Assembly (NCBI RefSeq): GCF_004117055.1 | Contig: NZ_CP026363.1 | Location: 62,001-126,000 of the forward strand | Length of the DNA: 64,000 nt | Source: Brevibacillus agri | GTDB taxonomy: Bacteria; Bacillota; Bacilli; Brevibacillales; Brevibacillaceae | Direction of reading: 5' to 3' | Shown here: positions 25,856 through 35,101 of the stretch, one piece after another | Layout of the letters: each line of letters opens with the position of its first letter | How positions within the stretch are numbered: position 1 is the first letter of the stretch | Translations under genes and position numbers: made by a program | Notes under the pieces: generated by a model | What the model saw: the letters and a program-made list of their open reading frames with translations, nothing else | Databases searched by the model: none | Told to the model about the DNA's origin: nothing

Positions 25856-25892
25856 AAAAAGGCTTCGCCCATCTTTTTAGCGAAGCCTTCGC
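25856..25892 (-). terminator. Terminator of the gene at 25915
   Basis: AGGCTTCGC pairs with GCGAAGCCT, followed by seven U on the minus strand. Confidence 0.85.
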
Positions 25893-25914
25893 TTCACTTG
25901 TGTCGATCCTTACG

Positions 25915-26871
25915 CTACTTCACCCGCTTCATCGCCACCGCTTCCCCATACGTGCCGATGACCGGCTGATACAGGTTGCGGTTGTTCAACTGGTCCTGGC
26001 TCACTACCGGGGTCGGACGATTCATTTTCCATGTAATCTGGCTGTACACATTGCCTGTGGCGGTCGGCATCGTGACCAAAATATCTTTGACCTGGTCGTT
26101 GTTGCTGTCAGTCACGTGCAGCTTCGGCAGCAAACCTTTGTCGCGCGTGCCCACCGAAATGAACGTCTGTTGGTTGTCTTTCCCTTCGCGAACCACAACG
26201 CGCAAATTCTCGGCCGTCTGGTTCATCGACATGCCCATCTTGTCGCCTACCAAAAAGATGTGGTCTTTGATACCGTCGCCTGTCACATCTGCGTATTTCG
26301 TATCCAGCACAAATGTACTGTCGCTTTTCATGCTGAACCCGCTATTGATCGAAACATCCGGCGAAGGCAAGTTGTCGACATCGGTTTTTTCCACTGTTAC
26401 CCCGAGCAACTGCGGCTTTTGGTCCACGATATTCCACACGCTGGTTGCCACGGCAATATGGTCCTGATTGTTTACTCCCCAAATATTTTGCTTGCCCATC
26501 CAGCGCAGATTGCCTTTGGCGTCGCGAAATGGCACCAGCTCCACGAGCTTTTGCACGTAGCCGTCCGTCGGCTTTTGCAGCTTGCCGTTGGCCTGATAAA
26601 TCCCTTGATTCAGGTACGTTGTTTTATTGGCAGATAAATCAAACGTGCTGACTGCTTTTGTGCGCAAATTCGTTACTTTCGCTTGAAACCCGTCGGTAAA
26701 CTGAACGGAAAACGGAATGTTGTGCTGCGGTTGCAGCAGGACAACTGGAGCATACGTTTGTGACTGTGACGGAAGGGCATTCGCATGAACCGGAGCGGCC
26801 CCCAGTCCTGCTGTCATGAGAATAGCGCCGCTACATACGATTGTTGCCATCGTTCTTTGCCAAAGTTTCAT
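25915..26871 (-). CDS. Secreted protein with FG-GAP-like calcium loops
   Basis: 318 residues with a classical signal peptide (cleavage probably after residue 30, VHANA). Two acidic loops, DVTGDGIKDHIFLVG near 195 and DSNNDQVKDILVTMP near 260, look like the calcium-binding loops of FG-GAP/integrin-type repeats. It is exported and probably extracellular. The ATG at 26871 follows TAGGAGGAG. The neighbouring divergent gene at 27095 encodes a lipoprotein with the same loop type. Function unknown. Confidence 0.75.
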   Translation of the reverse strand: MKLWQRTMATIVCSGAILMTAGLGAAPVHANALPSQSQTYAPVVLLQPQHNIPFSVQFTDGFQAKVTNLRTKAVSTFDLSANKTTYLNQGIYQANGKLQKPTDGYVQKLVELVPFRDAKGNLRWMGKQNIWGVNNQDHIAVATSVWNIVDQKPQLLGVTVEKTDVDNLPSPDVSINSGFSMKSDSTFVLDTKYADVTGDGIKDHIFLVGDKMGMSMNQTAENLRVVVREGKDNQQTFISVGTRDKGLLPKLHVTDSNNDQVKDILVTMPTATGNVYSQITWKMNRPTPVVSQDQLNNRNLYQPVIGTYGEAVAMKRVK

Positions 26872-27094
26872 GATATTCTCCTCCTATGTAATTGGGCATG
26901 CTATTTCTTGCCAGATTGTTACACCCGTGTCTTTCCTTCCCTCTCTTCTCTCTAAACGAGATGGACAGGTCAAATGTTGCTAGTAAATAATTCCTAAGTT
27001 TTCTCGCCATTTTTACCGATTTGCAACAACTTCGCCGAAAAGGCAGGCTACAATAGAGTCAAACGGAAGCTGCTGCAGAAAGGAACAATCACAA

Positions 27095-28456
27095 ATGAAA
27101 AAGGCTTGGCTTTTGTCTGCCGCGATCTGCGCTTCTCTCGTGAGCGGTTGCGGCCTGGCAGATACCCCTAACGAACTGATGCGCGCCCCCTCTGCTGACG
27201 GCGATCAAAAATCGATCAATCAGGCTGTCATGCAATTTTTGCCTGCGGGCTCACAGTTGGCTGTGCCGCTCCACCCCGCAGAGGCGAGCGCCGTCTCTCT
27301 TCAAGACCTGAACGGCGATGGAACCCCTGAGGTCGTCGCTTTTTACAAGTCGGAGAAAACGGATTACGAAATCGGCGTGCTGGTGCTTTCGCAAAAGCAA
27401 GGAAACTGGCAAAAGCTGACCTCCTTTACCGGGATTGGCAATGAGCTGGACTACGTCTCGTTTCACGATCTCAACGGCGACCAGATTCCCGAAATGCTGA
27501 TTGGCCTGGGCGGCGGCGACGGTCTGAACAGAGAGCTGTCCGTGTACTCGATTACCGACGACAAAACCGCGGAGCTGATGAAACAGCCCTACTCCGTCAT
27601 GGCGGTGGGCGACTTGACCGGGGACGAACAGACCGAACTGGCCCTGGTCCTGCACGACCACAGCAATTTCACCTCCAAAGCCGAGCTGTTTGGGGCCAAA
27701 GACGGCCAAATCGCCAAGCTGACCGAGATCGCGCTGGACGGCTATGTGAACGGATACGAGCAAGCGCTTATCGGAAAAGCGTCCCCTACGCAAAATGCCC
27801 TGTTCATCGAAGCCGGGGTAGGGGCGCACTCGGCCGCCACCGACATGCTCCTCTGGGAAAATGGCACCTTGCACAACCCGTTGGTCAAAGTCGAGGGCGA
27901 AATGGATTTGACCTTCAAGCCCTACCCTTTGTACAGTGAGGATATTAACGGGGACGGCATTATCGAGATCGGCACCAGAACACAGCCGCCCGGCACAGAA
28001 GAGCTGGCCATGGTCGAAATTCCCTGGATCTCCTCCTATTTTCAATGGGACGGCAAGACCGGGCTGAAGCATGTAGAGGATCATTACCAAAACTATGACC
28101 TGGGACTCGATCTGAGAATACCGGAAAAATGGAGCGGAAAATTCACGATTGCCGCCAGTCCCAACGCCAATTCGCACATCATCCGCTTTTTCTACTACGG
28201 GGAAAACGGGAAAAATAAAGCCGAGCTTTTGACGCTCCAAACCGTTCCGCAAACCGAATGGAACAAATTCGAGAACGGCCTCAAACAAAAGCAAGTGCCC
28301 TACGTTCTTTTGAAGGAAGAAGGAAAACAGGTCCTGATCGCGATCCTTCCGCAAACGACACCAAGCCTCGGCAAGTCTGCCATGCAGGAGTACCGCTCTA
28401 TGCAGCTCACAGCAGACGAGATACGCCAGCTTTACAAGCCTTTATCCATTTCGTGA
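27095..28456 (+). CDS. Lipoprotein with FG-GAP-like repeats
   Basis: 453 residues. The signal peptide ends in a lipobox (LVSGCG, lipidation at Cys19), so it is anchored to the outer face of the membrane. Several DLNGDG-type loops (DLNGDGTPEVV, DLNGDQIPEML, DINGDGIIEIG) suggest an FG-GAP beta-propeller binding calcium. The ATG at 27095 follows AAAGGAAC. A response regulator and a sensor kinase follow 78 bases downstream on the same strand, and the lipoprotein could be an accessory or target of that system. Confidence 0.78.
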   Translation: MKKAWLLSAAICASLVSGCGLADTPNELMRAPSADGDQKSINQAVMQFLPAGSQLAVPLHPAEASAVSLQDLNGDGTPEVVAFYKSEKTDYEIGVLVLSQKQGNWQKLTSFTGIGNELDYVSFHDLNGDQIPEMLIGLGGGDGLNRELSVYSITDDKTAELMKQPYSVMAVGDLTGDEQTELALVLHDHSNFTSKAELFGAKDGQIAKLTEIALDGYVNGYEQALIGKASPTQNALFIEAGVGAHSAATDMLLWENGTLHNPLVKVEGEMDLTFKPYPLYSEDINGDGIIEIGTRTQPPGTEELAMVEIPWISSYFQWDGKTGLKHVEDHYQNYDLGLDLRIPEKWSGKFTIAASPNANSHIIRFFYYGENGKNKAELLTLQTVPQTEWNKFENGLKQKQVPYVLLKEEGKQVLIAILPQTTPSLGKSAMQEYRSMQLTADEIRQLYKPLSIS

Positions 28457-28534
28457 TAAAGGCCAATGCTGTTTTCCTTGTACCGATCCGCCTGCGAGCG
28501 AAAAAAGTCGAAATCAGACCAAGGGGATTTGTTT

Positions 28535-29245
28535 ATGAAGGTTTTATTGCTTGAAGACGAAAAATCAATTCGCGATTTTGTGCGCATCAATCTGCGGCGC
28601 GAAGGCTGCGAGGTCATTGAGGCGGCGACAGGCGAAGAAGCGCTGGAAATCGCGCAAGCGCAAAGCGATATCGAAATCGCGATTCTCGATGTGATGCTGC
28701 CCGGCATCGACGGCTTTGAAGTGTGCGGACAACTGCGCAAAAAATACCCGCGCCTCGGGATCATCATGCTTACTGCCAAGAGCCAGGAGCTGGACAAAGT
28801 GATGGGGCTGGAGTTCGGGGCCGACGATTACGTGTCGAAGCCGTTCAGTCCGGCTGAGCTGTTGGCCCGCGTAAAGGCATTGCACCGCAGGCTGGCTCCC
28901 CTCCCCGCTCTTGTGGAGGACAAAAATACGATTGATATCGCTCCCTTCACCCTGCTGCTCGATGAGCGGAAGCTGACGAAAAAGGATCAGGAAATTGTCC
29001 TGACCCCGAAGGAGTTTGCCATTATCAAGCTGCTGGCCGAAAATGCCAACAAAGCGATCAGTCGCGACGAAATTTTGACGAACGTCTGGGGACAGTTTTT
29101 CGTCGGGGACTTGAAAATCGTGGATGTGAACATCCGCAGGATTCGCCAAAAAATCGAAGACGATCCTGCCCACCCGGCCTTCCTGGAAACGGTCTGGGGG
29201 TACGGATACCTTTGGCGGAAGGACGCTCCTGATGAAAGGAATTAG
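28535..29245 (+). CDS. OmpR/PhoB-family response regulator
   Basis: 236 residues: receiver domain (1-120) with acidic Asp8-Glu-Asp pocket, phospho-acceptor Asp52 in LDVMLPG and the conserved KPF lysine; then a winged-helix DNA-binding domain (LTPKEFAIIKLLAENANKAISRDEIL region). The ATG at 28535 follows AAGGGG. It overlaps the sensor kinase gene by 14 bases, so the two form one operon. Target genes unknown; the upstream lipoprotein is a candidate. Confidence 0.93.
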   Translation: MKVLLLEDEKSIRDFVRINLRREGCEVIEAATGEEALEIAQAQSDIEIAILDVMLPGIDGFEVCGQLRKKYPRLGIIMLTAKSQELDKVMGLEFGADDYVSKPFSPAELLARVKALHRRLAPLPALVEDKNTIDIAPFTLLLDERKLTKKDQEIVLTPKEFAIIKLLAENANKAISRDEILTNVWGQFFVGDLKIVDVNIRRIRQKIEDDPAHPAFLETVWGYGYLWRKDAPDERN

Positions 29246-30647
29246 AAGCAGGCTCGTCTTTTACTTCGGCATGATCTTGCTGTTGATCGTGCTTCTGTTG
29301 GAGGGACTGTTTTACTGGGCGGTCCATACGTACTACTTCGGAACTGCTACCGAAGCGTTGGAGACGCGCAGCACGACCTTCACCAATTTTATTAACAAGT
29401 ACGCAACCGGCTATCGCTTAAAAGACAAGGCCCGCTATATTTTGGAAAACGTATCGAGCCAGGAATACGCCAAAATCGAGGTGCTCGACCTAAACGGCAA
29501 GGTCATTCTCAACTCGTACGGCTTCCAGACGGGAGAGCTTGTCCAAACCTCGGACGTCATGGAAGCGATCAGGGGGCAAAAAGGACTGTTCGTAGGCCGA
29601 ACGCCCCAGTCGCGTGAGCGGGTCATTGCCGTGTCCAATCCCCTCACCTTCGGGTCTGAATACGTCGGCGTCCTCCGCTACACGATCTCGGCAGAGCCTC
29701 TTTATCAGGCGGTCAATCGCATCGCCTTGTACGGGCTGGGCGTCGGGGCTGGCGTCGTCCTGCTGGCTTTTGCCCTCAGTCTGCTCATGGCCAAACGGAT
29801 CGTCGACCCCATCGAGGACCTGACGAATGCCGCGAAGCAAATGGCAGAGGGCAACTTCACCGCCCGCGCTCCGAAGCGCTACGACGACGAGGTCGGGACG
29901 CTCGCCGATACGTTCAACTACATGGCAGCAGAGATCGGCAAAAACGAAAAGCTGAAAAACGACTTCATCTCCTCCGTCTCCCACGAACTGCGCACGCCGC
30001 TGACCTCGATCAAGGGTTGGGGAGAAACGCTCCTCTCCGGCGGCCTGGAGGAGCCGGAGGAAACAATGCTCGGGCTGGAAGTCATCTCCAAGGAAACCGA
30101 CCGCCTCATCGGCCTCGTGGAAGAGCTGCTCGACTTTTCGAAGTTCCAGTCCGGCGAAATGAAGCTGTCCCGCGAGCTGCTCGATTTGCGCGAAATTCTC
30201 GACGACATGCACGTCCAGTTCGCCATCCGCGCCCAGGAAAAGCAGATTGATTTTCAACTGGCGCTCCCGTCTGCTCCCCTGACCGTCATGGGCGACCGCA
30301 ACAGGCTGAAGCAAGTGTTCGTCAATCTGCTGGACAACGCCTTCAAATTCACGCCAAAGGGCGGTACGATTTCCGTGACAGCGACAGCCTCGGAGGGAAG
30401 GCTGACGGTCACCGTCGCGGACAGCGGAGAAGGGATTCACCCGAATGACTTGCCGCACGTCACGGAAAAATTTTTCAAAGGACGCTCCAAGCTGTCTGGC
30501 AGCGGACTCGGGCTCGCGATCTGCAAAGAGATCATTCAGTTGCACAAAGGAGGCTTTTTGGTCAATAGCAAGCAAGGACATGGCACTTCGATCATGGTAG
30601 AACTGCCTCTCGCCCTTGGCCCTGAGGAAAATTTTCCGGCAAGCTAG
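29232..30647 (+). CDS. Sensor histidine kinase
   Basis: 471-residue membrane kinase. Transmembrane helix 1 is at about residues 9-31 and helix 2 at 166-188, enclosing an extracellular sensor domain of about 130 residues. HAMP follows at 189-240. The H-box is SVSHELRTPLTS with His251, and the ATPase domain has NLLDNAFKFTP, DSGEGI and GSGLGLAIC. Translation is coupled to the response regulator by a 14-base overlap. Signal unknown. Confidence 0.93.
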   Translation: MKGIRSRLVFYFGMILLLIVLLLEGLFYWAVHTYYFGTATEALETRSTTFTNFINKYATGYRLKDKARYILENVSSQEYAKIEVLDLNGKVILNSYGFQTGELVQTSDVMEAIRGQKGLFVGRTPQSRERVIAVSNPLTFGSEYVGVLRYTISAEPLYQAVNRIALYGLGVGAGVVLLAFALSLLMAKRIVDPIEDLTNAAKQMAEGNFTARAPKRYDDEVGTLADTFNYMAAEIGKNEKLKNDFISSVSHELRTPLTSIKGWGETLLSGGLEEPEETMLGLEVISKETDRLIGLVEELLDFSKFQSGEMKLSRELLDLREILDDMHVQFAIRAQEKQIDFQLALPSAPLTVMGDRNRLKQVFVNLLDNAFKFTPKGGTISVTATASEGRLTVTVADSGEGIHPNDLPHVTEKFFKGRSKLSGSGLGLAICKEIIQLHKGGFLVNSKQGHGTSIMVELPLALGPEENFPAS

Positions 30648-30713
30648 CCGTGCTGTCGTAAATCGCCCTTGAAACGACAAACAAGCGCCCTGACTGATTT
30701 GTCGGCACACAGC

Positions 30714-30748
30714 AAAAAGGAAACCCTGACCAAGCGGGTTTCCTTTTT
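30714..30748. terminator. Bidirectional terminator
   Basis: AAAAAGGAAACCC and GGGTTTCCTTTTT are perfect complements, between the convergent kinase and nitroreductase genes. Confidence 0.9.
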
Positions 30749-30761
30749 CACGCGTTTACGA

Positions 30762-31394
30762 TTAAAATTTGTTCGTAATCACCAGCTCATCCAGTCCAAA
30801 GCGGGCTGTCGGATAAGCTTGAACGCTTGCTTTGCCGAGCGTCAGCATCAATGTCGGGATGTAGCGGGACGGGATGTTCAGCTCTTTGATGAGCGCATCG
30901 CGATCGTATCCGCCCATTGGGCATGTGTCGTAGCCTTTGGCTTTTGCCGCCAGCATCAGTTGCATCGCCGCGTAGGAAGAGTTGCGGATGGCTTCGTCGC
31001 GGGCGATCTCCGGATTGTTTTTGTAAGCTCCTTCGATTTGCGCGATCATGTTGTCACGCACTTGCTCGGTGACGTATCCTTTTTCGAGGGCAGCGTCATA
31101 AACCGGGCGCGCCGACTTGTACGCCTCCAAATCTCCGAGTATGATGATGGTGGCATACGCATCCACGACTTGCTGCTGACCGTAAGCGATCGGCAAAAGT
31201 TTTTCCTTGATCGCTGGATCCGTCACGACGAGAAAACGCCAATGTTGCAGATTCCAGGAAGACGGAGCGCTTGCCGCGAGACGCAAAATCTCGTTCAGCT
31301 CTCCTTGTGGAATCGTTACGTTCGGATCGTATTTGCGCACGCTGTGGCGTGCTTCCATCACTTGTTCAGCCGTCATTTTCAGTTCCGTAGTCAT
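30762..31394 (-). CDS. Nitroreductase-family NAD(P)H oxidoreductase
   Basis: 210-residue FMN flavoprotein of the nitroreductase fold. RHSVRKYDP near residue 15 and ASAPSSWNLQHWRFLVV near 45 bind FMN, and the C-terminal half has CPMGGYDRDAL and TLGKASVQAYP. It is similar to YdgI/YodC-type enzymes that reduce quinones or nitro compounds. The ATG at 31394 follows GGAGGGGAG; the open frame extends 42 codons upstream without support. The upstream DNA is AT-rich with imperfect dyads, so a redox regulator may bind there. Confidence 0.9.
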   Translation of the reverse strand: MTTELKMTAEQVMEARHSVRKYDPNVTIPQGELNEILRLAASAPSSWNLQHWRFLVVTDPAIKEKLLPIAYGQQQVVDAYATIIILGDLEAYKSARPVYDAALEKGYVTEQVRDNMIAQIEGAYKNNPEIARDEAIRNSSYAAMQLMLAAKAKGYDTCPMGGYDRDALIKELNIPSRYIPTLMLTLGKASVQAYPTARFGLDELVITNKF

Positions 31395-31555
31395 GAGTTT
31401 TCTCCCCTCCATGTGTCCATTGCCTGTTCCAAATATATAACTTACTTTAATATAGTTACAAACGTTATTCAATCCCTTTTTCTTCCCGATTGCAGTTTGA
31501 CGGGAGAAGGACAAGGGCACGCTGATACATACTTTATTGTTTGGAGGAGTTTTGC

Positions 31556-32311
31556 TTGAAATACACGGATAACATTGTCATCGTCACAGGCGGCGGGCAG
31601 GGCATCGGACTTGCCGTCGCCACCATGTACGCTGCGCACGGCGCTCACGTCGTCATCGCCGAGCGCAATTCCGAGGCTGGCGAAACTGCTGTCCAGAAAA
31701 TAAACGGAGCAGAAGCAATCGCAGGCTCGGCCGCTTTTGTCCAAACGGATGTGAGCGAGCCCGAGCAAATCGAGAATCTGATGCAGACCGTTGACGCCCG
31801 CTGGGGACGACTCGACGTGCTCATCAACAACGCCGGCTTATCGGTCTGGGAATCCCCCTACGACCTGACCGTCGAAGCGTGGGACCGGATTTTGAACACG
31901 AACCTGCGCAGCGTCTTCCTCGCTTCGCGGGAAGCGGCGAAGATCATGCGACGAAACGGCGGCGGCGCCATCGTCAACCTGGCCTCGACCAGAGCCCACA
32001 TGTCTGAACCGCACTCAGAGGCGTATGCAGCATCAAAAGGAGGCATTTTGGCGCTCACTCACGCTTTGGGCGTATCGCTTGGCCCCGACGGGATTCGCGT
32101 GAACGCCATCTCGCCAGGCTGGATTGAAAACGGCGATTACACGGCACTGCGCCCGCTCGATCATGCGCAGCATCCCGCAGGCCGCGTCGGCACGCCCGAC
32201 GACATCGCCCGCGCCTGCCTCTTTTTGACGCAAAAAGAAAACGACTTTATCACCGGAACCGAGCTGGTCGTGGACGGCGGGATGACCCGCAAAATGATTT
32301 ACGAGCCATAA
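31556..32311 (+). CDS. Short-chain dehydrogenase/reductase
   Basis: 251-residue classical SDR. The NAD(P)-binding motif TGGGQGIG is near residue 12, NNAG near 88, and the catalytic Ser-Tyr-Lys set has YAASKGG with Tyr and Lys near 150-154. The C-terminus VVDGGMT is typical. The TTG at 31556 is the best start, 6 bases after GGAGGAG. An acidic residue (Glu) ending strand 2 (VVIAERN) suggests NAD rather than NADP. Substrate unknown. Confidence 0.88.
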   Translation: MKYTDNIVIVTGGGQGIGLAVATMYAAHGAHVVIAERNSEAGETAVQKINGAEAIAGSAAFVQTDVSEPEQIENLMQTVDARWGRLDVLINNAGLSVWESPYDLTVEAWDRILNTNLRSVFLASREAAKIMRRNGGGAIVNLASTRAHMSEPHSEAYAASKGGILALTHALGVSLGPDGIRVNAISPGWIENGDYTALRPLDHAQHPAGRVGTPDDIARACLFLTQKENDFITGTELVVDGGMTRKMIYEP

Positions 32312-32374
32312 AGCTAAACCAATGCCTCTCCTCCTGAATACTTTGTGGGTAACGAGAGATAAAGGAGGAGTTCC

Positions 32375-32479
32375 ATGTCTTTTGAAGAGGAAGATCTCAG
32401 GTTGCTCGCTCTCTGGCTGCTGGCGATTGGCTATCTGATTCTCGCCTTCACCGAATTGGCCGCTCTTGGATACTGGTAA
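32375..32479 (+). CDS. Small membrane peptide, 34 residues
   Basis: MSFEEEDLRLLALWLLAIGY followed by LILAFTELAALGYW: an acidic head and a single transmembrane helix. A strong ribosome site (AAAGGAGGAGTTCC) supports it. It lies between the dehydrogenase gene and a terminator. No family recognised. Confidence 0.6.
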   Translation: MSFEEEDLRLLALWLLAIGYLILAFTELAALGYW

Positions 32480-32482
32480 TGC

Positions 32483-32530
32483 GAAAGAGCCACTCCCCCA
32501 TGCATGACAAATGGGCAGTGGCTCTTTCTT
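32483..32530. terminator. Bidirectional terminator
   Basis: GAAAGAGCCACT (32483-32494) pairs with AGTGGCTCTTTC (32517-32528). It ends the small-peptide gene and the cba oxidase operon. Confidence 0.88.
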
Positions 32531-32547
32531 TTCCTCGTTTGCTTATG

Positions 32548-34221
32548 TTACCAGGTTCGGAATGGAGGCGAGCCTGGCGCCTGATGCTGAATTTGCTCCA
32601 TGATCGGATAGCCGTAAGCCAAAATAATCAGGAAGGCGACCAGTCCGACCCATACAGGCCAACGCTCCAAAATGCGCGGAACTTCCTGGGTAGTCTCGGT
32701 TTCGGCAATCGGATACTCGGTGTTTCCTTTTGGTGCGTAGAATGTCAGGTACAGCAGGATGAGAATCAGCAGAACCGCCGATACAAACAGCAGCCCTCCG
32801 CCAAACGCCATGACGCGTTGGTAATCCATCCAGCCGAGCGCAGTCGGATGGTCCATGTACGTCGTATAGTCCGTGCGGCGCGGCGCCCCTTGCAGCCCCA
32901 TCGTATGCATGGCGAGCGACATCAGGAACATCCCTACTGCCCAGAAGACGGTTTGCACCATCCCCATGCGGTTTGCCGTCTTGGTCAGCTTGCGCCCTGT
33001 CAAGGCCGGCACCAGCCAGAAGCTGACCCCGAAGAAGGTGAGCGCAACTGCGGCGCCGACTGTAATGTGGAAGTGCCCTGTTACCCAAATCGTATTGTGC
33101 ACCACGGCGTTGAGCTGGTTACTTGCGTTGATGATTCCGCCCGCACCGCCCGGAATGAAGAACAGCATTCCCACAAACGGGGCGAAGAAGCGAACGTCTG
33201 TCCAAGGCAGTTTCTTGAACCAGCCGAACAGACCGCTGCCGCCTTTTTTGCGACCTGTCGTTTCAAAGACTGCAAACATCGAGAACGCCGTCATCAGCGA
33301 CGGAATGACCACGATCAGCGTCAGCGTGACGTGAATCATTTTCCATCCGGCGGAAATTCCCGGCTCCATCAACTGGTGGTGGAACCCGACCGGAATGGAG
33401 AACAGCAAGAGACAGATAAAAGCGAGGCGACTGAGCGAATCACTGAACACATGGCCGCCGATAATGCGCGGAACACATACGTACCAGGCCATGTAAGCGG
33501 GCATCAGCCAGAAATAAACGAGCGGGTGACCGAAAAACCAGAACAGCGTGCGGCTGAGCATGATGTTGATTGTCGGCACCAGTCCGAGCGACCACGGAAT
33601 GAGCTGGAACAGCACCTCGACCGCTACCGGAAGGGTCGCGATAATCCACATGATGTAAGTCGTGACCGCCATGAAGACGAACAGCGGAGAGTTTTTCCCC
33701 GGATTTTCCCGTCTCCATTTGCGGTAGCTGGCAAAAACCCCGAAGCCCGCCAGCCAACTGCCCACTACGAGCAAGGCCGAGCCGATGTAAAAATACGGCG
33801 ATGCTTTCAGCGGAGCGTAGAAGGTGTACAAGACCGAAGCTTCATTCATCAAAATCGTGACGACAGCCATCGAGGTGCCTGTCACCATGAGAATCCAGCC
33901 TGCCCAGCCGAATTTCAGCGCTGCTCCATGCAAGGAACCGCCTGTCGTGCGAGCTACCCCGGAGAAAATAAAGCCGACGATGAAAAACGTGGTAAAAATG
34001 AGTGCCATCAATACGCCGTGAGCTGTCAAGATTTGATAGTAGTTCGTCCAGCTTGGCAGTTCTATGATACCGCCGCGCACCATTCCCTGAAGCATACCTG
34101 CCAATGCAGCCAGCCCGAAGGCGATATACGCCACCCACACATACGACAGACTAAGTTTAGCCGCCGAACGCTGTATCGGAACGTGGGGAATCGAATCGTC
34201 TATTTTTCGTGCGATTACCAT
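32548..34221 (-). CDS. cbaA: ba3-type cytochrome c oxidase subunit I
   Basis: 557-residue heme-copper oxidase core with about 13 membrane helices that reduces O2 to water. Heme and CuB ligands are visible: ILTAHGVLM (low-spin heme), FGHPLVYFWLMP (CuB His and cross-linking Tyr), GFHHQL (two CuB His) and TGHFHITVG (heme a3 and low-spin heme His). The sequence is of the B-type (ba3) rather than the aa3 or cbb3 type. The ATG at 34221 follows AGGTG. Last gene of cbaD-cbaB-cbaA. B-type oxidases usually work at low oxygen, which fits the nearby NreBC-like pair. Confidence 0.93.
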   Translation of the reverse strand: MVIARKIDDSIPHVPIQRSAAKLSLSYVWVAYIAFGLAALAGMLQGMVRGGIIELPSWTNYYQILTAHGVLMALIFTTFFIVGFIFSGVARTTGGSLHGAALKFGWAGWILMVTGTSMAVVTILMNEASVLYTFYAPLKASPYFYIGSALLVVGSWLAGFGVFASYRKWRRENPGKNSPLFVFMAVTTYIMWIIATLPVAVEVLFQLIPWSLGLVPTINIMLSRTLFWFFGHPLVYFWLMPAYMAWYVCVPRIIGGHVFSDSLSRLAFICLLLFSIPVGFHHQLMEPGISAGWKMIHVTLTLIVVIPSLMTAFSMFAVFETTGRKKGGSGLFGWFKKLPWTDVRFFAPFVGMLFFIPGGAGGIINASNQLNAVVHNTIWVTGHFHITVGAAVALTFFGVSFWLVPALTGRKLTKTANRMGMVQTVFWAVGMFLMSLAMHTMGLQGAPRRTDYTTYMDHPTALGWMDYQRVMAFGGGLLFVSAVLLILILLYLTFYAPKGNTEYPIAETETTQEVPRILERWPVWVGLVAFLIILAYGYPIMEQIQHQAPGSPPFRTW

Positions 34222-34236
34222 AGGGTTCACCTACCT

Positions 34237-34704
34237 CTATTTCACAATAATCGTGGTCGCCATCACCTGATGGCCGGCGCCACAGTATTCGTTGCAAAGA
34301 ATCAAGTACTCGCCTGGCTTGTCAAACGTATAGCTGGCCGAGCTGATATGTCCCGGCAAAACCATGAAGTTGACGTTCGTTTCAGGAATCTGGAATCCGT
34401 GAATGACGTCCGGACTGGTGACGTGGAAGTTGATCGTCGAGCCTGCCGCGACCTCCATCTTCGTCGGCGAGAAGCCGAAGGCAAACGCCGTCATGTAAGC
34501 GTCGTACTCCTTGTCCCCTACCTGCTTCAGCCCCGGTTTGTCAAAAGGAGGGGTTTCCATCACCTGTTCGGGGTCGATCATTTCCATACTGCTTGGCGGG
34601 GCCATCCCCATCGCAAACGCATTGACGCACAGCAACAGGACAAACAGCGCCAGTCCGCCCGCACCAAGCATCAGCCATATTTTTTCATAACGGTGCAAAT
34701 GCAT
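34237..34704 (-). CDS. cbaB: ba3-type cytochrome c oxidase subunit II
   Basis: 155 residues: one N-terminal membrane helix (about 10-33) and an extracellular cupredoxin domain. The CuA site is complete: HGFQIPETNVN supplies a His, and CNEYCGAGHQVM supplies two Cys, a His and Met. It accepts electrons from cytochrome c. The ATG follows AAGGAGGATACTT. It is 15 bases upstream of cbaA and 24 downstream of cbaD. Confidence 0.93.
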   Translation of the reverse strand: MHLHRYEKIWLMLGAGGLALFVLLLCVNAFAMGMAPPSSMEMIDPEQVMETPPFDKPGLKQVGDKEYDAYMTAFAFGFSPTKMEVAAGSTINFHVTSPDVIHGFQIPETNVNFMVLPGHISSASYTFDKPGEYLILCNEYCGAGHQVMATTIIVK

Positions 34705-34728
34705 AAGTATCCTCCTTCTCTTCCTCTA

Positions 34729-34896
34729 TTACGCCCGGTCCAGGAAAAGCCCGAATACACCCAGCCAACCGACGAGAATGATGCCTCCCACAATTAACAC
34801 AGCGGCAAACGTTCCCTTCAGTTCCTCTTGCTCTGGCTGTGTCTTTTTTTCTTTTGATTTTTTGCCTTGTTTCAATTTGTCGATTTGCGTCTCCAT
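34729..34896 (-). CDS. cbaD: ba3 oxidase small subunit IIa
   Basis: 55 residues: a charged Lys/Glu-rich head and then KGTFAAVLIVGGIILVGWLG followed by VFGLFLDRA. The single helix with the WLGVF pattern resembles subunit IIa of the Thermus ba3 oxidase, whose helix ends similarly. The ATG at 34896 follows AAAGGAG. First gene of the oxidase operon. Confidence 0.8.
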   Translation of the reverse strand: METQIDKLKQGKKSKEKKTQPEQEELKGTFAAVLIVGGIILVGWLGVFGLFLDRA

Positions 34897-35050
34897 CGCA
34901 CTGTTCTCCTTTCTGTGTGCCGCGCAGGCGCATCATATCTTTCACGCCTTCATTCTACCCCTGGGACCAGTTGGAAGTAATTCGGGGAAATCCCCTAAAA
35001 TGATCAGGGAAACTCCTGATTCTGCCCGGTTTGTGTCACAGGTTCGACAA

Positions 35051-35085
35051 AAAAAGCCGATTTCTGCAAGAGCAGATCGGCTTTA
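35051..35085 (-). terminator. Terminator of the YcdB-like gene
   Basis: AAAGCCGAT (35053-35061) pairs with ATCGGCTTT (35075-35083), with seven U following on the minus strand. Confidence 0.85.
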
Positions 35086-35101
35086 ACGGTTTTGGAGAGG
35101 C